Shown: positions 19,018 through 27,658, counted from the first letter of the stretch. The stretch is 48,939 nt of DNA from Desulfobacterales bacterium (GCA_026983715.1 JALSTM010000181.1:1-48939); one strand, 5' to 3'. Notes: a model not told the origin generated them from the sequence alone. Numbers and translations are program-made.

Positions 19018-19340
19018 GAACCGCTAAGACGCTAAGAGCGCAAAGGGATATTCTTTTTTCCTTGAGCAGTGCCCCAGTGAAATACTACGTATCCTTCGGA
19101 ATTTCACGGGGCAAGTGCCTGCTCAAGGAAAGAAGCCTGCCCTTCAGGCATGCTGTTGGTACAGACAATCTGAGTTGGCGCCTGAAGCTTTGTGTTTTGT
19201 GTGCGCTTCCTAGGATATGCGTGTTGTCCATTGCCCTTGTTACCCTGAAAGGGTGCAAGGCATTGTGGGCGGCGTTAACCCGCCGGCCGCAATATTTTCC
19301 TTCTTCGCGTTCTTTGCGCCTTAAGCGAAGCGGGCGGTTC
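19018..19340. repeat. Structured intergenic element with terminal inverted repeats (323 bp)
   Basis: The ends are imperfect inverted repeats: GAACCGCTAAGACGCTAAGA (19018 on) and the complement of the right end GCGAAGCGGGCGGTTC, with a further shared CGCAAAG core on both sides. Between them lie at least three strong hairpins: CCTTGAGCAG...CTGCTCAAGG (about 19060-19130), CTTCAGGC...GCCTGAAG (about 19143-19190) and TGCCCTTG-ACCCT...AGGGTGCAAGGCA (about 19230-19265). No credible coding frame fits; the open frames on both strands seem incidental. It could be a MITE or a structured RNA. Confidence 0.6.
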
Positions 19341-19644
19341 ATTTATGACGGACACTGGTAGTATAAGAATTATGACACGCTAAAACGCTACATGTTTATA
19401 GGGAAGTATTCTAATACTTGCCGCAAAATCACGCCTGCGCTTCTTTATATTGCAATAATACACAGCAATGCCGGTATTGACGTAAATCTTCTTCGATGAT
19501 ATCTTCGGACGGCTTATTATAGAAACGTTGTAAACGCAGAATCGATCTAGCAACAGAACACGATTAACTTGCCGCAGTGCGGCGGAGCCGCCTGCCGCTC
19601 GATTTATTGTTATGAATTATCAACAGATGTTCGGAGGTGAAACA

Positions 19645-20709
19645 ATGAAAAGGTTTTTCTGGGTCGTTCTGTTTTTTCTGATTCCAGCTATTGCTTGGGG
19701 ACAACAATTAGTGACCGGCGCAAGTAAAACCTTTATTCCAGGAGACCAAGTACTTTTTGAAGAGGATTTTTCTCGGTGCCCTGTAGGAGATCCTCCTATG
19801 GGATTTGATAAAGTAACTGGTGCAGGAGAATGCGTAAAATATGGCGACCAAATATGGATTGCTCCTGCTACTGACGGAGATTATAGGCTGTACAAGAAAT
19901 TAGACCTTGGGACAGATGAATTTTCAATCGAGTTTGATTTTCTGGGATACCAGGATCCCGGCGGCGCTGACTTTCTTTTTCGGTTACTTGAAAGCAAGGG
20001 AAAAGCCTGGGATCAGGCAAGACTACCCTATGACCTTCAAATACATGATGATTATAATGGATATACATTTTGGCTTGAGGGTGTCGGGGGAATTGGAAGA
20101 TTGGAGAAATTTCACAAAAAGAAAGTACACGTGGCAATTCAAGTGAGACGCCATCAACTTAGGGTTTACGCTAACGGTAAAAGATTGACGGTAGTGCCTT
20201 TCAACGTAACTTCCGGCGAACACGTAAGCGGATTTGAACTGATGTTTTATGATGATACTAATAAATACGGAGCACTTGTCAGCAATATAAAAGTCGGCAA
20301 ATATACAAGCGCAGAGGAAAAACCGCAGCCGGAAAAATTAGGGATTAAGGTAGAAAAGACTGCCGAGGGGACAAAACTCACTATCCCCGAAAAGGTCCTT
20401 TTCGATTTCAACAAGTTCTTTTTGAAACCCGAAGCAAGAAAGGCCCTTCACTTAGTTGCTCAAATGTTAAAAGAACATCCTGACAAAAACATACTTGTTG
20501 TTGGGTTCACAGACAATATAGGGAGTGATGAGTATAACTTGCGTCTTTCCTTGCAAAGAGCCCAAAGTGTTGCCGATTATCTCATCTACGTGGAAGGAAT
20601 AAAGAACGGCAGGATAAAAATAGAAGGCAAGGGTAAAGCAAATCCCGTTGCAGATAATTCTACCGAGGAAGGAAGAGCAAAGAACCGCCGGGTAGAAATA
20701 ATATACTGA
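19645..20709 (+). CDS. OmpA-family outer-membrane / peptidoglycan-associated protein
   Basis: 354 residues from the ATG at 19645, chosen because GGAGGTG lies 5 bases upstream. Residues 1-20 are a signal peptide ending near AWG-QQ. Residues about 35-220 look like a concanavalin/LamG-type beta sandwich (segments such as FEEDFSRCPVG and FSIEFDFLG). Residues about 245-354 are the OmpA C-terminal peptidoglycan-binding domain: VLFDFNKFFLKPEARKAL, VGFTDNIGSDEYNLRLSLQR, and GKGKANPVADNSTEEGRAKNRRVEI. It probably anchors the outer membrane to the cell wall and may bind a carbohydrate or protein. It stands alone after a repeat-rich gap. Confidence 0.88.
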   Translation: MKRFFWVVLFFLIPAIAWGQQLVTGASKTFIPGDQVLFEEDFSRCPVGDPPMGFDKVTGAGECVKYGDQIWIAPATDGDYRLYKKLDLGTDEFSIEFDFLGYQDPGGADFLFRLLESKGKAWDQARLPYDLQIHDDYNGYTFWLEGVGGIGRLEKFHKKKVHVAIQVRRHQLRVYANGKRLTVVPFNVTSGEHVSGFELMFYDDTNKYGALVSNIKVGKYTSAEEKPQPEKLGIKVEKTAEGTKLTIPEKVLFDFNKFFLKPEARKALHLVAQMLKEHPDKNILVVGFTDNIGSDEYNLRLSLQRAQSVADYLIYVEGIKNGRIKIEGKGKANPVADNSTEEGRAKNRRVEIIY

Positions 20710-21093
20710 TATTCGGATCATGATGATTCCTGGCAAACCCTAATAGATTCGGATTTCCGGCACCAGGTATTATTTAAGTAGGGCCATAATATCTTAGATC
20801 TGCCATTCCGGCCGAATCAAGGCAGAAAACCGGAATCCATCACCGTTTCTGCGGATTCCTGATCCAAGCCTGCCTCTTATTAGCTTGAAGGAACTCGACG
20901 TGCAAAAGAGGTGCTTGGATATCTAAGTAAGAGGCTCTTAAAGCCACGTATCGCAAGGAGTTTTGGACGCCGAGGGCTAGGTGAGAAAATACTCAAAAAA
21001 TCTCGTTGATGGACTTGTCTAACTTAAAAAGGCAATCGCTCTACACTCTGAATAGAGTGACGGATTTGCAGTTTTGCCAATATATATTATTGA
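20710..21093. other. Gene-free stretch between OmpA gene and tRNA-Arg
   Basis: No credible gene is seen. A short REP-like inverted repeat lies at 20805-20836. The rest shows no structure I can support. Confidence 0.5.
20805..20836. repeat. REP-like inverted repeat (ATTCCGG...CCGGAAT)
   Basis: A 7-bp inverted repeat spaced by 18 bases. The surrounding text (CCATTCCGGCCG...) resembles the interior of family-2 copies (for example CATTCCGGCCGGAGCGAAGC in 30621-30815) and a fragment near 31078. Confidence 0.45.
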
Positions 21094-21167
21094 TGCCCTC
21101 GGCAGGACTCGAACCTGCGGCACCCGGATTAGGAATCCGGCGCTCTATCCTCCTGAGCTACGAGGGC
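21094..21167 (-). tRNA. tRNA-Arg (anticodon CCT)
   Basis: The minus strand folds as a complete 74-nt cloverleaf: acceptor stem GCCCTCG/CGAGGGC, D arm with AGCTCAGGAGGATAGAGC, anticodon arm CCGGA-TTCCTAA-TCCGG with anticodon CCT (21131-21133), and T arm GCAGG-TTCGAGT-CCTGC. No CCA is encoded. It reads AGG codons. Confidence 0.97.
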
Positions 21168-21289
21168 ATAAAAACTAGTATTTCGTATCATTACAACCGG
21201 TGCTTGTCAAGGTGTATGTAAGGCATCTCCGGACCAGGTTATCTCAATATATTGCGGATATCCCCCGACTAGACTAAGAATCCGATGAC

Positions 21290-22171
21290 CTATAAAGCCC
21301 TCATCCACTCCGGTTTAAGTGCGACCTCTCCCCTTAGCGCCGAATCTATAAGCGCTAACACCTTCTCCTTATCCTTCGGCATTCTTGCTTTTATGGGGAG
21401 ATAATTAGATGCATGGTTAGCCATGAAAAGGCCTTTCATGTCAGTACATCTAAACATTTCCCTAAGTTCCATCAGCAATTTTCGCTGCCCCATTAGCTTA
21501 AAGTGCCCGGCCTTTACGTCTTCCGCAAGGGGCGTATTGGGCAAAATCATCACCGTAAGAGCACCTACATAATCCGGCTGCATTTCACTTAACAACCGAC
21601 CTGTTGCCTGGGCATGCCTAAGTGAACTCTCTTCTCCCGCGATACCGAGCAAAACCGTTACGGAAAGTTTTATACCTGCGTTTTTGACCCTCTTTCCCTG
21701 TTTAACCAGATTTTCAGCCGAAGTCCCCTTGCGAATTTTTCTTAAAGTTTCGTTATCTCCACTTTCCACTCCCAGGTAAACTATTCCCAAGCCTTTTTCC
21801 CTGAGTTCCAGTAGCTCATCATCGCTTTTCATCCTGATACTCTTGGCATTGGCATATGTCCCTACCCGTCGCACCCAGGGCAGATGTTCACGGATCCTAT
21901 CCAGGATCCATACAAGCCTTCTTTGCGGAATAATTAGCGCATCACCATCCATCAAGAACACTCGGTGCTGGTTTTTCATGTACTTTGAAGCAAACACTAT
22001 GTCACTTAGGATTGTTTCATCATCCTTGATTGCGAAACGCTTATCCTTGTAACTCCCGCAAAAAGTACACTTATTGTGGGAACATCCCAGGGTGACTTGT
22101 AACAAAATGCTGTTAGCTTCACTCGGCGGCCTGATAATTAGCCCCTCATAATGCATTCCATCGGCAAGCAT
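21290..22171 (-). CDS. Radical SAM protein with a CX4CX2C cluster motif
   Basis: 293 residues from the ATG at 22171, which has GGAG 5 bases upstream; the GTG two codons earlier is less likely. The cluster motif reads GCSHNKCTFCGSYK, that is C-X4-C-X2-C rather than the canonical CX3CX2C; the same pattern was confirmed codon by codon. Further radical SAM signatures follow: FLMDGDALI, YLGVESGDNETL and VLLGIAGE. It resembles COG1032-type radical SAM proteins of unknown substrate. The C-terminal 100 residues contain no extra cysteine cluster (only one Cys, in FRCTDM). It is encoded alone. Confidence 0.88.
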   Translation of the reverse strand: MLADGMHYEGLIIRPPSEANSILLQVTLGCSHNKCTFCGSYKDKRFAIKDDETILSDIVFASKYMKNQHRVFLMDGDALIIPQRRLVWILDRIREHLPWVRRVGTYANAKSIRMKSDDELLELREKGLGIVYLGVESGDNETLRKIRKGTSAENLVKQGKRVKNAGIKLSVTVLLGIAGEESSLRHAQATGRLLSEMQPDYVGALTVMILPNTPLAEDVKAGHFKLMGQRKLLMELREMFRCTDMKGLFMANHASNYLPIKARMPKDKEKVLALIDSALRGEVALKPEWMRAL

Positions 22172-22296
22172 AACCACTCCACTGTCAGCCAGACCTTTTA
22201 CAGTTTAACACGCGACTTTACATCTCAATTTCCACGCACGTAGCGAAATTCGCATCTTTTATCCCACGCATGCGCAAATAGCAACACCGATATACC

Positions 22297-22878
22297 CTAG
22301 GTTTCCAACCGAATCATTCCCTTGGTGAAACAGAGTTCCGGCAACCTGGGCTCTTCTTCTATTGTGGCCATCTTTTTCTCTTTTTCCGCCAAGGCTTCTT
22401 CAAACCTTGCCGGATCTTCAAGTGGAGCCACATAGCCATACTTTTCTTTCAGCATCTCTTCGTAGCCTTCCGTCACATGCAATACCGCATGGTCGAAGAA
22501 TCTTACCAGCAGAAATGAAGTCTCCAGGATCTGGTTTAGATCGAGACTGGAGTTAACATCTCTTTCAGCCGTCATAAACTCCCAGAGCTTCCTCTTCGTG
22601 AGATACAATGCGCTTATCACTTCCGGCAACGCTATTCCCTGTTGAAAACGCTGCTTACCGAGGTTCCGGTAATGCTCTTTCACCTCCCCTCGTTCATTGT
22701 CTTCGCTCAACCAGTAACTAAACCGGCTACAGATGTCATGAATCATATCAAAAAGAGTATTTTCACCGATGTTTCGATAAGATGTAGTGGTTGGATGACT
22801 TAGTATCTGTTTTACAATTGATCTTGATAACTCCGAAGCATTGCTCTGGATTAACTCAACAAGTCTTTTGGTCAACAT
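22297..22878 (-). CDS. Helical protein, paralog of the gene at 22911 (RsbRD N-terminal-like)
   Basis: 193 residues. It shares with the neighbouring gene at 22911-23345 a full-length pattern: an N-terminal helix, a YW segment with D..RG(D/E)VK.(H/Y)Y..LGK.R, then L.LTKR..W, and a terminal RFFD.A..(H/Y)(V/T)T.GY. The layout resembles the RsbRD N-terminal domain (PF14361), a helical globin-like sensor domain, but no downstream STAS domain is present. A longer C-terminal tail (about 40 residues, charged) distinguishes it from its paralog. The two genes probably form a unit, 32 bases apart. Confidence 0.6.
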   Translation of the reverse strand: MLTKRLVELIQSNASELSRSIVKQILSHPTTTSYRNIGENTLFDMIHDICSRFSYWLSEDNERGEVKEHYRNLGKQRFQQGIALPEVISALYLTKRKLWEFMTAERDVNSSLDLNQILETSFLLVRFFDHAVLHVTEGYEEMLKEKYGYVAPLEDPARFEEALAEKEKKMATIEEEPRLPELCFTKGMIRLET

Positions 22879-22910
22879 AGCGCCCCCCTTTGTTTACAAT
22901 TTTTAACCTA

Positions 22911-23345
22911 TTAGACTCCCAAAGACTTATAGTAACCTAACGTTGTGTAATAAATAGCAAAATCAAAAAACCGGTTCAGATACGTGATTAAGTCTATGCC
23001 AGAGTTTAGTTCTGCAGGTGCATCCATCAGCCCCTTTTGCGATACGGTGTCCCAGATATGCCTCTTGGTAAGGATGAGATACCGCACCAGTTCTCGTAGA
23101 GGGAAGCCCTCCATTCGTCGTCTTTTACCCAGTTCCATATAGTACGATTTTACGTCCCCTTTTTCGGGATCTCTCATCAACCAGTACCCAATACGGCTAT
23201 AAAGTGCATGAATATCTTCGTATAAGGCCTCATCATCAAGCGTCCTGAACGACTTGGTATCAGGATTGTTCAGAAGCCTGGACTTCAGATCTTCTGCCAT
23301 GGCTGGCGCATTTTTCTCTATCATCTCAATCATTTTTTCCAGCAT
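22911..23345 (-). CDS. Helical protein, paralog of the gene at 22297 (RsbRD N-terminal-like)
   Basis: 144 residues from the ATG at 23345, chosen because AAAGGAGGGG lies just upstream; the frame extends to 23375. It has the same helical pattern as its downstream paralog: SRIGYWLMRDPEKGDVKSYY, LGKRRR, ILTKRHIWD, NRFFDFAIYYTTLGY. Aromatic residues and the absence of cysteines suit a small-molecule or heme-less sensor domain. A signalling role is only an inference from the weak RsbRD-like resemblance. Confidence 0.6.
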   Translation of the reverse strand: MLEKMIEMIEKNAPAMAEDLKSRLLNNPDTKSFRTLDDEALYEDIHALYSRIGYWLMRDPEKGDVKSYYMELGKRRRMEGFPLRELVRYLILTKRHIWDTVSQKGLMDAPAELNSGIDLITYLNRFFDFAIYYTTLGYYKSLGV

Positions 23346-23570
23346 GGTCCCCTCCTTTCTTTGAACGGCTTGCATCTAGTTCCAATGCCCAAAATCCGAC
23401 CTATCCATCTTTTAACATAAGTATATTCCGAGATCCCGGAATCTTCTACCCTCAAACGGGGAAAATGATACTAAACAGTTAGCCTTAATTTTCTTTACCG
23501 CCGTACGTTATTTTGTTAGTCTTTATCCGCTTTGCCGAAGATTTATAAACCCAGTTATTAAGGAGCTACT

Positions 23571-24206
23571 ATGATAATTGAACAACTTGAAGTAGGAAAT
23601 TTTGCTGTTTTTGCGTACGTTGTCGGATGCCCGGAAACGGGTGAAGGGATAGTAATTGATCCTGCAGACGAAGTTGACAGAATTCTCAAAACTGCTACCA
23701 GAAAAGGAATAAAGAACATCAAGTACATTGTTAACACTCATTGTCATGCTGATCATTGCGGTGGGAATAGGGAGTTGAAAGAAAAGACTGGCGCCAAGAT
23801 AGTTATCCATGAGGATGACGCCGAAAGACTGGCAAATCCTTCTCCATTTATTTTGCAGCTTTTTAGATGTGAAGCTTCGCCTCCGGCCGACGAGACCGTT
23901 ACTCACGGGGACAAAATTGAATTCGGCAATGAATCTTTAGAAGTGATTCATACCCCGGGGCATACGCCCGGCGGGATGTGCCTTTACACCCCGGGGCACG
24001 TTTTTACCGGCGACACCTTGTTTGTCGGCAGCATAGGCAGAACAGATCTTCCGGGAGGCTCAATGCAGAAATTGCTAAATTCAATAAAAACCAAACTCCT
24101 CGTTCTCCCTGAAGATACAATTGTATATCCAGGACATAACTATGGATCTTTCCCGAAGTCGACCATTGGTCAGGAAAAGAAATATAACCCTTTCCTCAAG
24201 TGGTAG
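23571..24206 (+). CDS. MBL-fold metallo-hydrolase (glyoxalase II-like)
   Basis: 211 residues with AAGGAG 5 bases before the ATG. The metallo-beta-lactamase metal motif THCHADHCGG (HXHXDH) is near residue 57, followed by HTPGHTPGG, the bridging Asp in FTGDTLF, and the final His in VYPGHNYG. The fold and length match single-domain glyoxalase-II-like or persulfide dioxygenase-like hydrolases of anaerobes. Substrate is not assignable: hydroxyacyl-thiol or persulfide are both possible. Confidence 0.92.
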   Translation: MIIEQLEVGNFAVFAYVVGCPETGEGIVIDPADEVDRILKTATRKGIKNIKYIVNTHCHADHCGGNRELKEKTGAKIVIHEDDAERLANPSPFILQLFRCEASPPADETVTHGDKIEFGNESLEVIHTPGHTPGGMCLYTPGHVFTGDTLFVGSIGRTDLPGGSMQKLLNSIKTKLLVLPEDTIVYPGHNYGSFPKSTIGQEKKYNPFLKW

Positions 24207-24301
24207 GTTGGACAAAAAACAAGCAGTGCTTCCTAGCATGTGTTGCCTTCCAAACGAATTGAGGTGAAAATAAAAGAAAATCTCACCTTCGGAGGCTTCA
24301 C

Positions 24302-25558
24302 TTGCAAGAAACTGTTGACACACAAACAGCGAAGAAGTGGAGAAAGCAGGTACAGGCCATCGGTTTTAGAGGAGCGGTAATTGCGCTTCTAAAAGAGCAC
24401 GTTGCAACCATCGAGAACATAGAGAAACTAAGAACCACGATAAAAAGGCTCCGCAAATACGAACCAGATCTTGAAATTATCCAACAACTGCTAAGAAACA
24501 AACATTGGAAACATGATGTTGAAGGTATTATAGAAAGGCTACCTCACACAAATGCAGAGCCGGAAGTACTTTTCGTATTTCGAGGAGGCGGAAACGTTCC
24601 GACCATACCGGCTACGGACGGAAAGAAGGTATACTTTAGCAGCGGCCAGACTCTTTACTCCGATGATGCCATTACAGGACAAGTATCCTGGCGAAAGAAA
24701 CACCCTCAAAAGACTTGGCAGCAGGTATTACTAAAAAATCACATCCTTTACGCTGCTTCCGGTAAAATTCTATATGCATTGGATAAAACCAGCGGTCGTC
24801 TACTATGGAAATTTCAGAGCACAAAGGACCTAACTTCACCTTTCTGCTCGAAGGATCACGTTTTCATTGGTTCTTACCAGGGGACTTTATATGCGCTCAA
24901 CTCCCAAGACGGCCAAAAATGCTGGACATTTAACGTGTCAAAAAGAATTGATGTTGGTAACAGTACCTGGCATGGACTTGTTTTCGCCGCATCGGAGCAA
25001 GGCACTGTCTATGGAATAAGGATCAGTGACGGAGAGTGCGTGTGGAACTTCAGTGTATCTTCCAGGATTGGTAGTATCCCTTCGGTCAAGTATGGGCTTG
25101 TGGTTTTCGGGGCGGAAGATTACAAAATCTATGCTCTTCTGGCAAACAGCGGACAGCTTTATTGGGAATTTATGACGGGCGGAAAGGTTCATGCTACGCC
25201 CCATATAGCGGGTGATGTGGTTTACTGTGGATCCAGAGACAGGCATCTTTACGCTATAGACATAGAAGCCGGGAAAGAATTTTGGCGATTCAAGGCTCTT
25301 GGTTATGTCTCTTCACCAACGGTTTCGGGTAACATGGCCTATTTTTCTACCCCTGGAAGAATATATGCCGTGAGCACCAAAGGCCACAAGATGAGGTGGT
25401 GTTTCCCCCTCGGGTTTCCAGTAGCTACTGCCCCCGTGGTTGAAGGAAGAAAGCTTTACACAGGCACCGTAGAGGGGCAGTTGATATGCATTAAACTTGA
25501 AGAAAAACTAACTGAACAGACTGCAGCAAGGGTTCTAAAAAGGTTCATGGAGAAATAA
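24302..25558 (+). CDS. PQQ-type beta-propeller repeat protein
   Basis: 418 residues from a TTG at 24302 with GGAGG 6-7 bases upstream. The first 80 residues are helical and charged. From about residue 85 the sequence is a WD40/PQQ-like propeller with at least seven repeats of the form 'YALD..SG...W.F', for example LYALDKTSGRLLWKF, LYALNSQDGQKCWTF and LYAIDIEAGKEFWRF. There is no signal peptide, so it is likely cytoplasmic, unlike BamB. It may serve as a scaffold or ligand-binding propeller; no cofactor-binding pocket can be seen. Confidence 0.85.
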   Translation: MQETVDTQTAKKWRKQVQAIGFRGAVIALLKEHVATIENIEKLRTTIKRLRKYEPDLEIIQQLLRNKHWKHDVEGIIERLPHTNAEPEVLFVFRGGGNVPTIPATDGKKVYFSSGQTLYSDDAITGQVSWRKKHPQKTWQQVLLKNHILYAASGKILYALDKTSGRLLWKFQSTKDLTSPFCSKDHVFIGSYQGTLYALNSQDGQKCWTFNVSKRIDVGNSTWHGLVFAASEQGTVYGIRISDGECVWNFSVSSRIGSIPSVKYGLVVFGAEDYKIYALLANSGQLYWEFMTGGKVHATPHIAGDVVYCGSRDRHLYAIDIEAGKEFWRFKALGYVSSPTVSGNMAYFSTPGRIYAVSTKGHKMRWCFPLGFPVATAPVVEGRKLYTGTVEGQLICIKLEEKLTEQTAARVLKRFMEK

Positions 25559-25624
25559 ATCGCCGGGAAAGTTCCAATAGGAACGACCCATTAGACATTG
25601 AACTAAAACCGGTAAATAGAGTCG

Positions 25625-26517
25625 ATGATTGATGTTGAAAAAACAAAACAAAGGCTGAAATCCCATCTTACTACACTTACGATCGAGATCGGCGAAAGGA
25701 GCGTCCGTTTTCTACCGAACCTTTCCAAGGCAGCAAGCCATATCGAGAATTTTTATCATGAAATAGGATTGTCCGTAGAGAGAGAAACATACAGCTTCAG
25801 AGGTCAAGAGGTAGCAAACGTAATATCTTACGCCGGTGAGACAATCAGTTTTACACGGAATTACATTGTGGGAGCTCACTACGATTCAGTGGCAGGTACC
25901 GTGGGCGCCGATGACAATGCGAGTGCCGTAGCCGTGCAACTGGAAACTGCCAGGGAATTGTCAAACCTGTTCTCAAAAAAACCATCCAAAACAAGGGTTA
26001 AGTTTGTTTCTTTCGCCCTTGAAGAACCTCCAGCCTTCGGAACCCGCCACATGGGAAGTAAAGTTCACGCGAGAGCCTGCAAAAAGGCCAGGGAAAAGCT
26101 GGATGGGATGCTTTGCCTGGAAATGGTCGGTTATACATGTTTTGAACCGGGGTGCCAGAAATATCCCTTCCCTTTGATGTTCATGGACTATCCCAAAATT
26201 GGAAACTATGTGGGCATCGTGGGAAACTTGCGTTCAAAGCCTCTCACCGAGTCAATTTACGAAGCATTTAGCAAAACCCCAATCTTCCGGTGGTTAAACT
26301 GACCGTTCCTCTCGGGGGATACACGTTACCTTCAGTTGGCCTGAGTGATCATTCCTCGTTCTGGCACCAAGGTTATAAGGCCGTGATGATCACAGACACT
26401 GCTTTTTACCGCAATCCTCATTACCATAGGCCAAGCGATACGATGGATAAACTCGACTTTAACTTCATGGCAGAACTGGTTAAAAGTCTTGTAATCTTTT
26501 TTGATCAGGCTAGTTAA
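25625..26517 (+). pseudogene. M28-family metallopeptidase, frameshifted
   Basis: Two overlapping frames together make one M28 aminopeptidase of about 295 residues. The first (25625-26302) carries zinc ligands GAHYDS, GADDNAS, ALEEPP and LEMVG. The second (26290-26517) carries the conserved SDHSSFW, MITDTAFYRNPHYHRPSDT and DKLDF. The expected continuous reading is KTPNLPVVKLTVPLGG, so the frame is lost near AAAACCCC (26273-26280), a pair of homopolymers where an indel or a sequencing error is plausible. As it stands the last zinc ligand (His in HYH) is lost. If corrected, it is an intact peptidase. I would check this before calling it dead. Confidence 0.85.
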
Positions 26518-26541
26518 ACCTTTACAAATTCTCGGTTACAT

Positions 26542-26925
26542 TCATCGAATCAAGCGAACCAGCGTTAATGGATAACGGTAAACCTCACCGTTGCTTGTCT
26601 TTACTCCCGCTATGACTACAAACACCACGTCAATGATGGTTAGGAAGATGAGAAAACTAACCCCTTTAATGGATAGCCCCAGGGCCGCTAGCACTACTCC
26701 ATAGAGGGTCATGGCAATCTGAAAATTGAGTGATTCCTTCCCGGCGTAATCGACAAACTGTGACTCTTTCCTCTTTAGCAGCCAGACTACAAGTGGCGAA
26801 ACAAGGTGTCCAAAGGGAATCCAGATGTCGGTACCCGTTGGGACCCACCAGATAATTCCGAGTAGTGCCGAAAAATGGCAAAGAGAAGCCCAGGTTAAAT
26901 GATTTTCATTTCCGTGTTCTTCCAT
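26542..26925 (-). CDS. DUF4870 (Tic20-like) membrane protein
   Basis: 127 residues with about four hydrophobic helices and the typical HLVSPLVVWLLKRKES...VDYAGKESLNFQIAMTLY pattern of DUF4870. GAGGAAAG lies before the ATG. Such small membrane proteins are common and of unknown function. It converges on the M28 peptidase pseudogene. Confidence 0.88.
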   Translation of the reverse strand: MEEHGNENHLTWASLCHFSALLGIIWWVPTGTDIWIPFGHLVSPLVVWLLKRKESQFVDYAGKESLNFQIAMTLYGVVLAALGLSIKGVSFLIFLTIIDVVFVVIAGVKTSNGEVYRYPLTLVRLIR

Positions 26926-27002
26926 GAAATCTTTCCTCGATTGTCAATCAAAAGCGCATCGGGTCAGGGGCTAATAGTAACCCCGGAACATGAGCGAGGT
27001 AG

Positions 27003-27064
27003 CCCACGGTTTTAGCCGTGGGAAGATACACCAAGGGATACCCCCGAACCGATTTATCGGTTTC
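27003..27064 (+). repeat. REP-like double hairpin (CCCACGG...CCGTGGG and GAACCGAT...ATCGGTTTC)
   Basis: Two consecutive palindromes: CCCACGGTTTTAGCCGTGGG (27003-27022) and GAACCGATTTATCGGTTTC (27046-27064), 23 bases apart. The same pair of motifs, in the same order, occurs at about 31293-31354. They resemble REP sequences of IS200/IS605-type or RAYT systems. No transposase is nearby. Confidence 0.6.
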
Positions 27065-27122
27065 TTACCTCCTCTAATATTCACCATAGAGTCGATCTAT
27101 CTACCCAGCCTTGGCTTCCCTT

Positions 27123-27590
27123 TCATGAATCCATTAACATTGCCATTAATTCCGGAACAGTCTTCTTTGGGCTAATCTTGTACCACGCATTTAATATTCT
27201 GCCATTTTCATCAATCAGAAACGCAGATCGTATTATCCCCTCAACAGTTTTCCCGTACATCTTTTTTTCGCCCCACGCTCCGAATGCCTCGGCTACCTTG
27301 TGATCCTCGTCAGACAGCAAAGGGAAACCGAGTGCGTGCTTTTCGTCAAACTTCTTCTGTCTTTCGGGAGAATCCGGACTGATTCCGATAGGCACCACAT
27401 TATGTTTCTTCAGGTCACCAAGCGCCGAACTGACACTTTTAGCCTGTGTCGTTCATCCACTGGTCATAGCCTTCGGATAGAAAAAAATGAAAACCTTCTT
27501 GCCTTTAAAATCTACCAGTGAAACTTGGTTGCCATTCTGATCAAGTAGAGTAAATTCCGGAGCTTCGTCACGTTGTTGAAGTTTACCCAT
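27123..27590 (-). CDS. Selenocysteine-containing peroxiredoxin (Bcp/PrxQ type), in-frame TGA at residue 46
   Basis: Reading from the ATG at 27590 (preceded by GGGGAGGTG), the frame gives 155 residues in all with one internal TGA at 27453-27455. Before it comes FIFFYPKAMTSG and after it TTQAKSVSSALGD; E. coli Bcp has FYPKAMTPG-C-TVQAC at the same place, so the TGA replaces exactly the peroxidatic cysteine. The remainder (VPIGISPDSPERQKKF, LLSDEDHKVAEAFGAWGEKKMYG and FLIDENGRI) is a full-length, unbroken Bcp-type domain. No other cysteine is present, so it would be a 1-Sec peroxiredoxin; the usual resolving Cys is Lys. A candidate bSECIS hairpin follows the TGA. It would reduce H2O2 or organic hydroperoxides, using a thiol donor such as thioredoxin. 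An alternative is a recent nonsense mutation, but the placement argues against chance. Confidence 0.88.
27420..27452 (-). promoter_or_regulatory. Candidate bacterial SECIS hairpin
   Basis: Directly after the TGA, on the coding strand, 21 bases lead to an apical loop AGUUC. The stem AAGUGUC (27438-27432) pairs with GGCGCUU (27426-27420) through seven pairs including two G-U. A G is the second base of the loop. The UGA-to-loop distance and the G in the first two loop positions agree with published bacterial SECIS rules. A weaker outer pairing (GG...CC) may extend the stem. Confidence 0.65.
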
Positions 27591-27658
27591 AAATCCACCT
27601 CCCCGTACAAGTCAAAACTATATGCCGATGAACATGTCCAGTCACCTTTGATTTCCAA

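Noticed and set aside
19085..19361. Open frames on both strands across the structured element
   Set aside because: They coincide with hairpins and inverted ends, have no ribosome-binding site and read as low-quality protein.
19565..19615. GC-rich hairpin GCCGCAGTGCGGCGGAGCCGCC before the OmpA-family gene, considered as an integron attC-like site
   Set aside because: It is shorter than known attC sites and the R'/R'' core consensus does not fit on either side.
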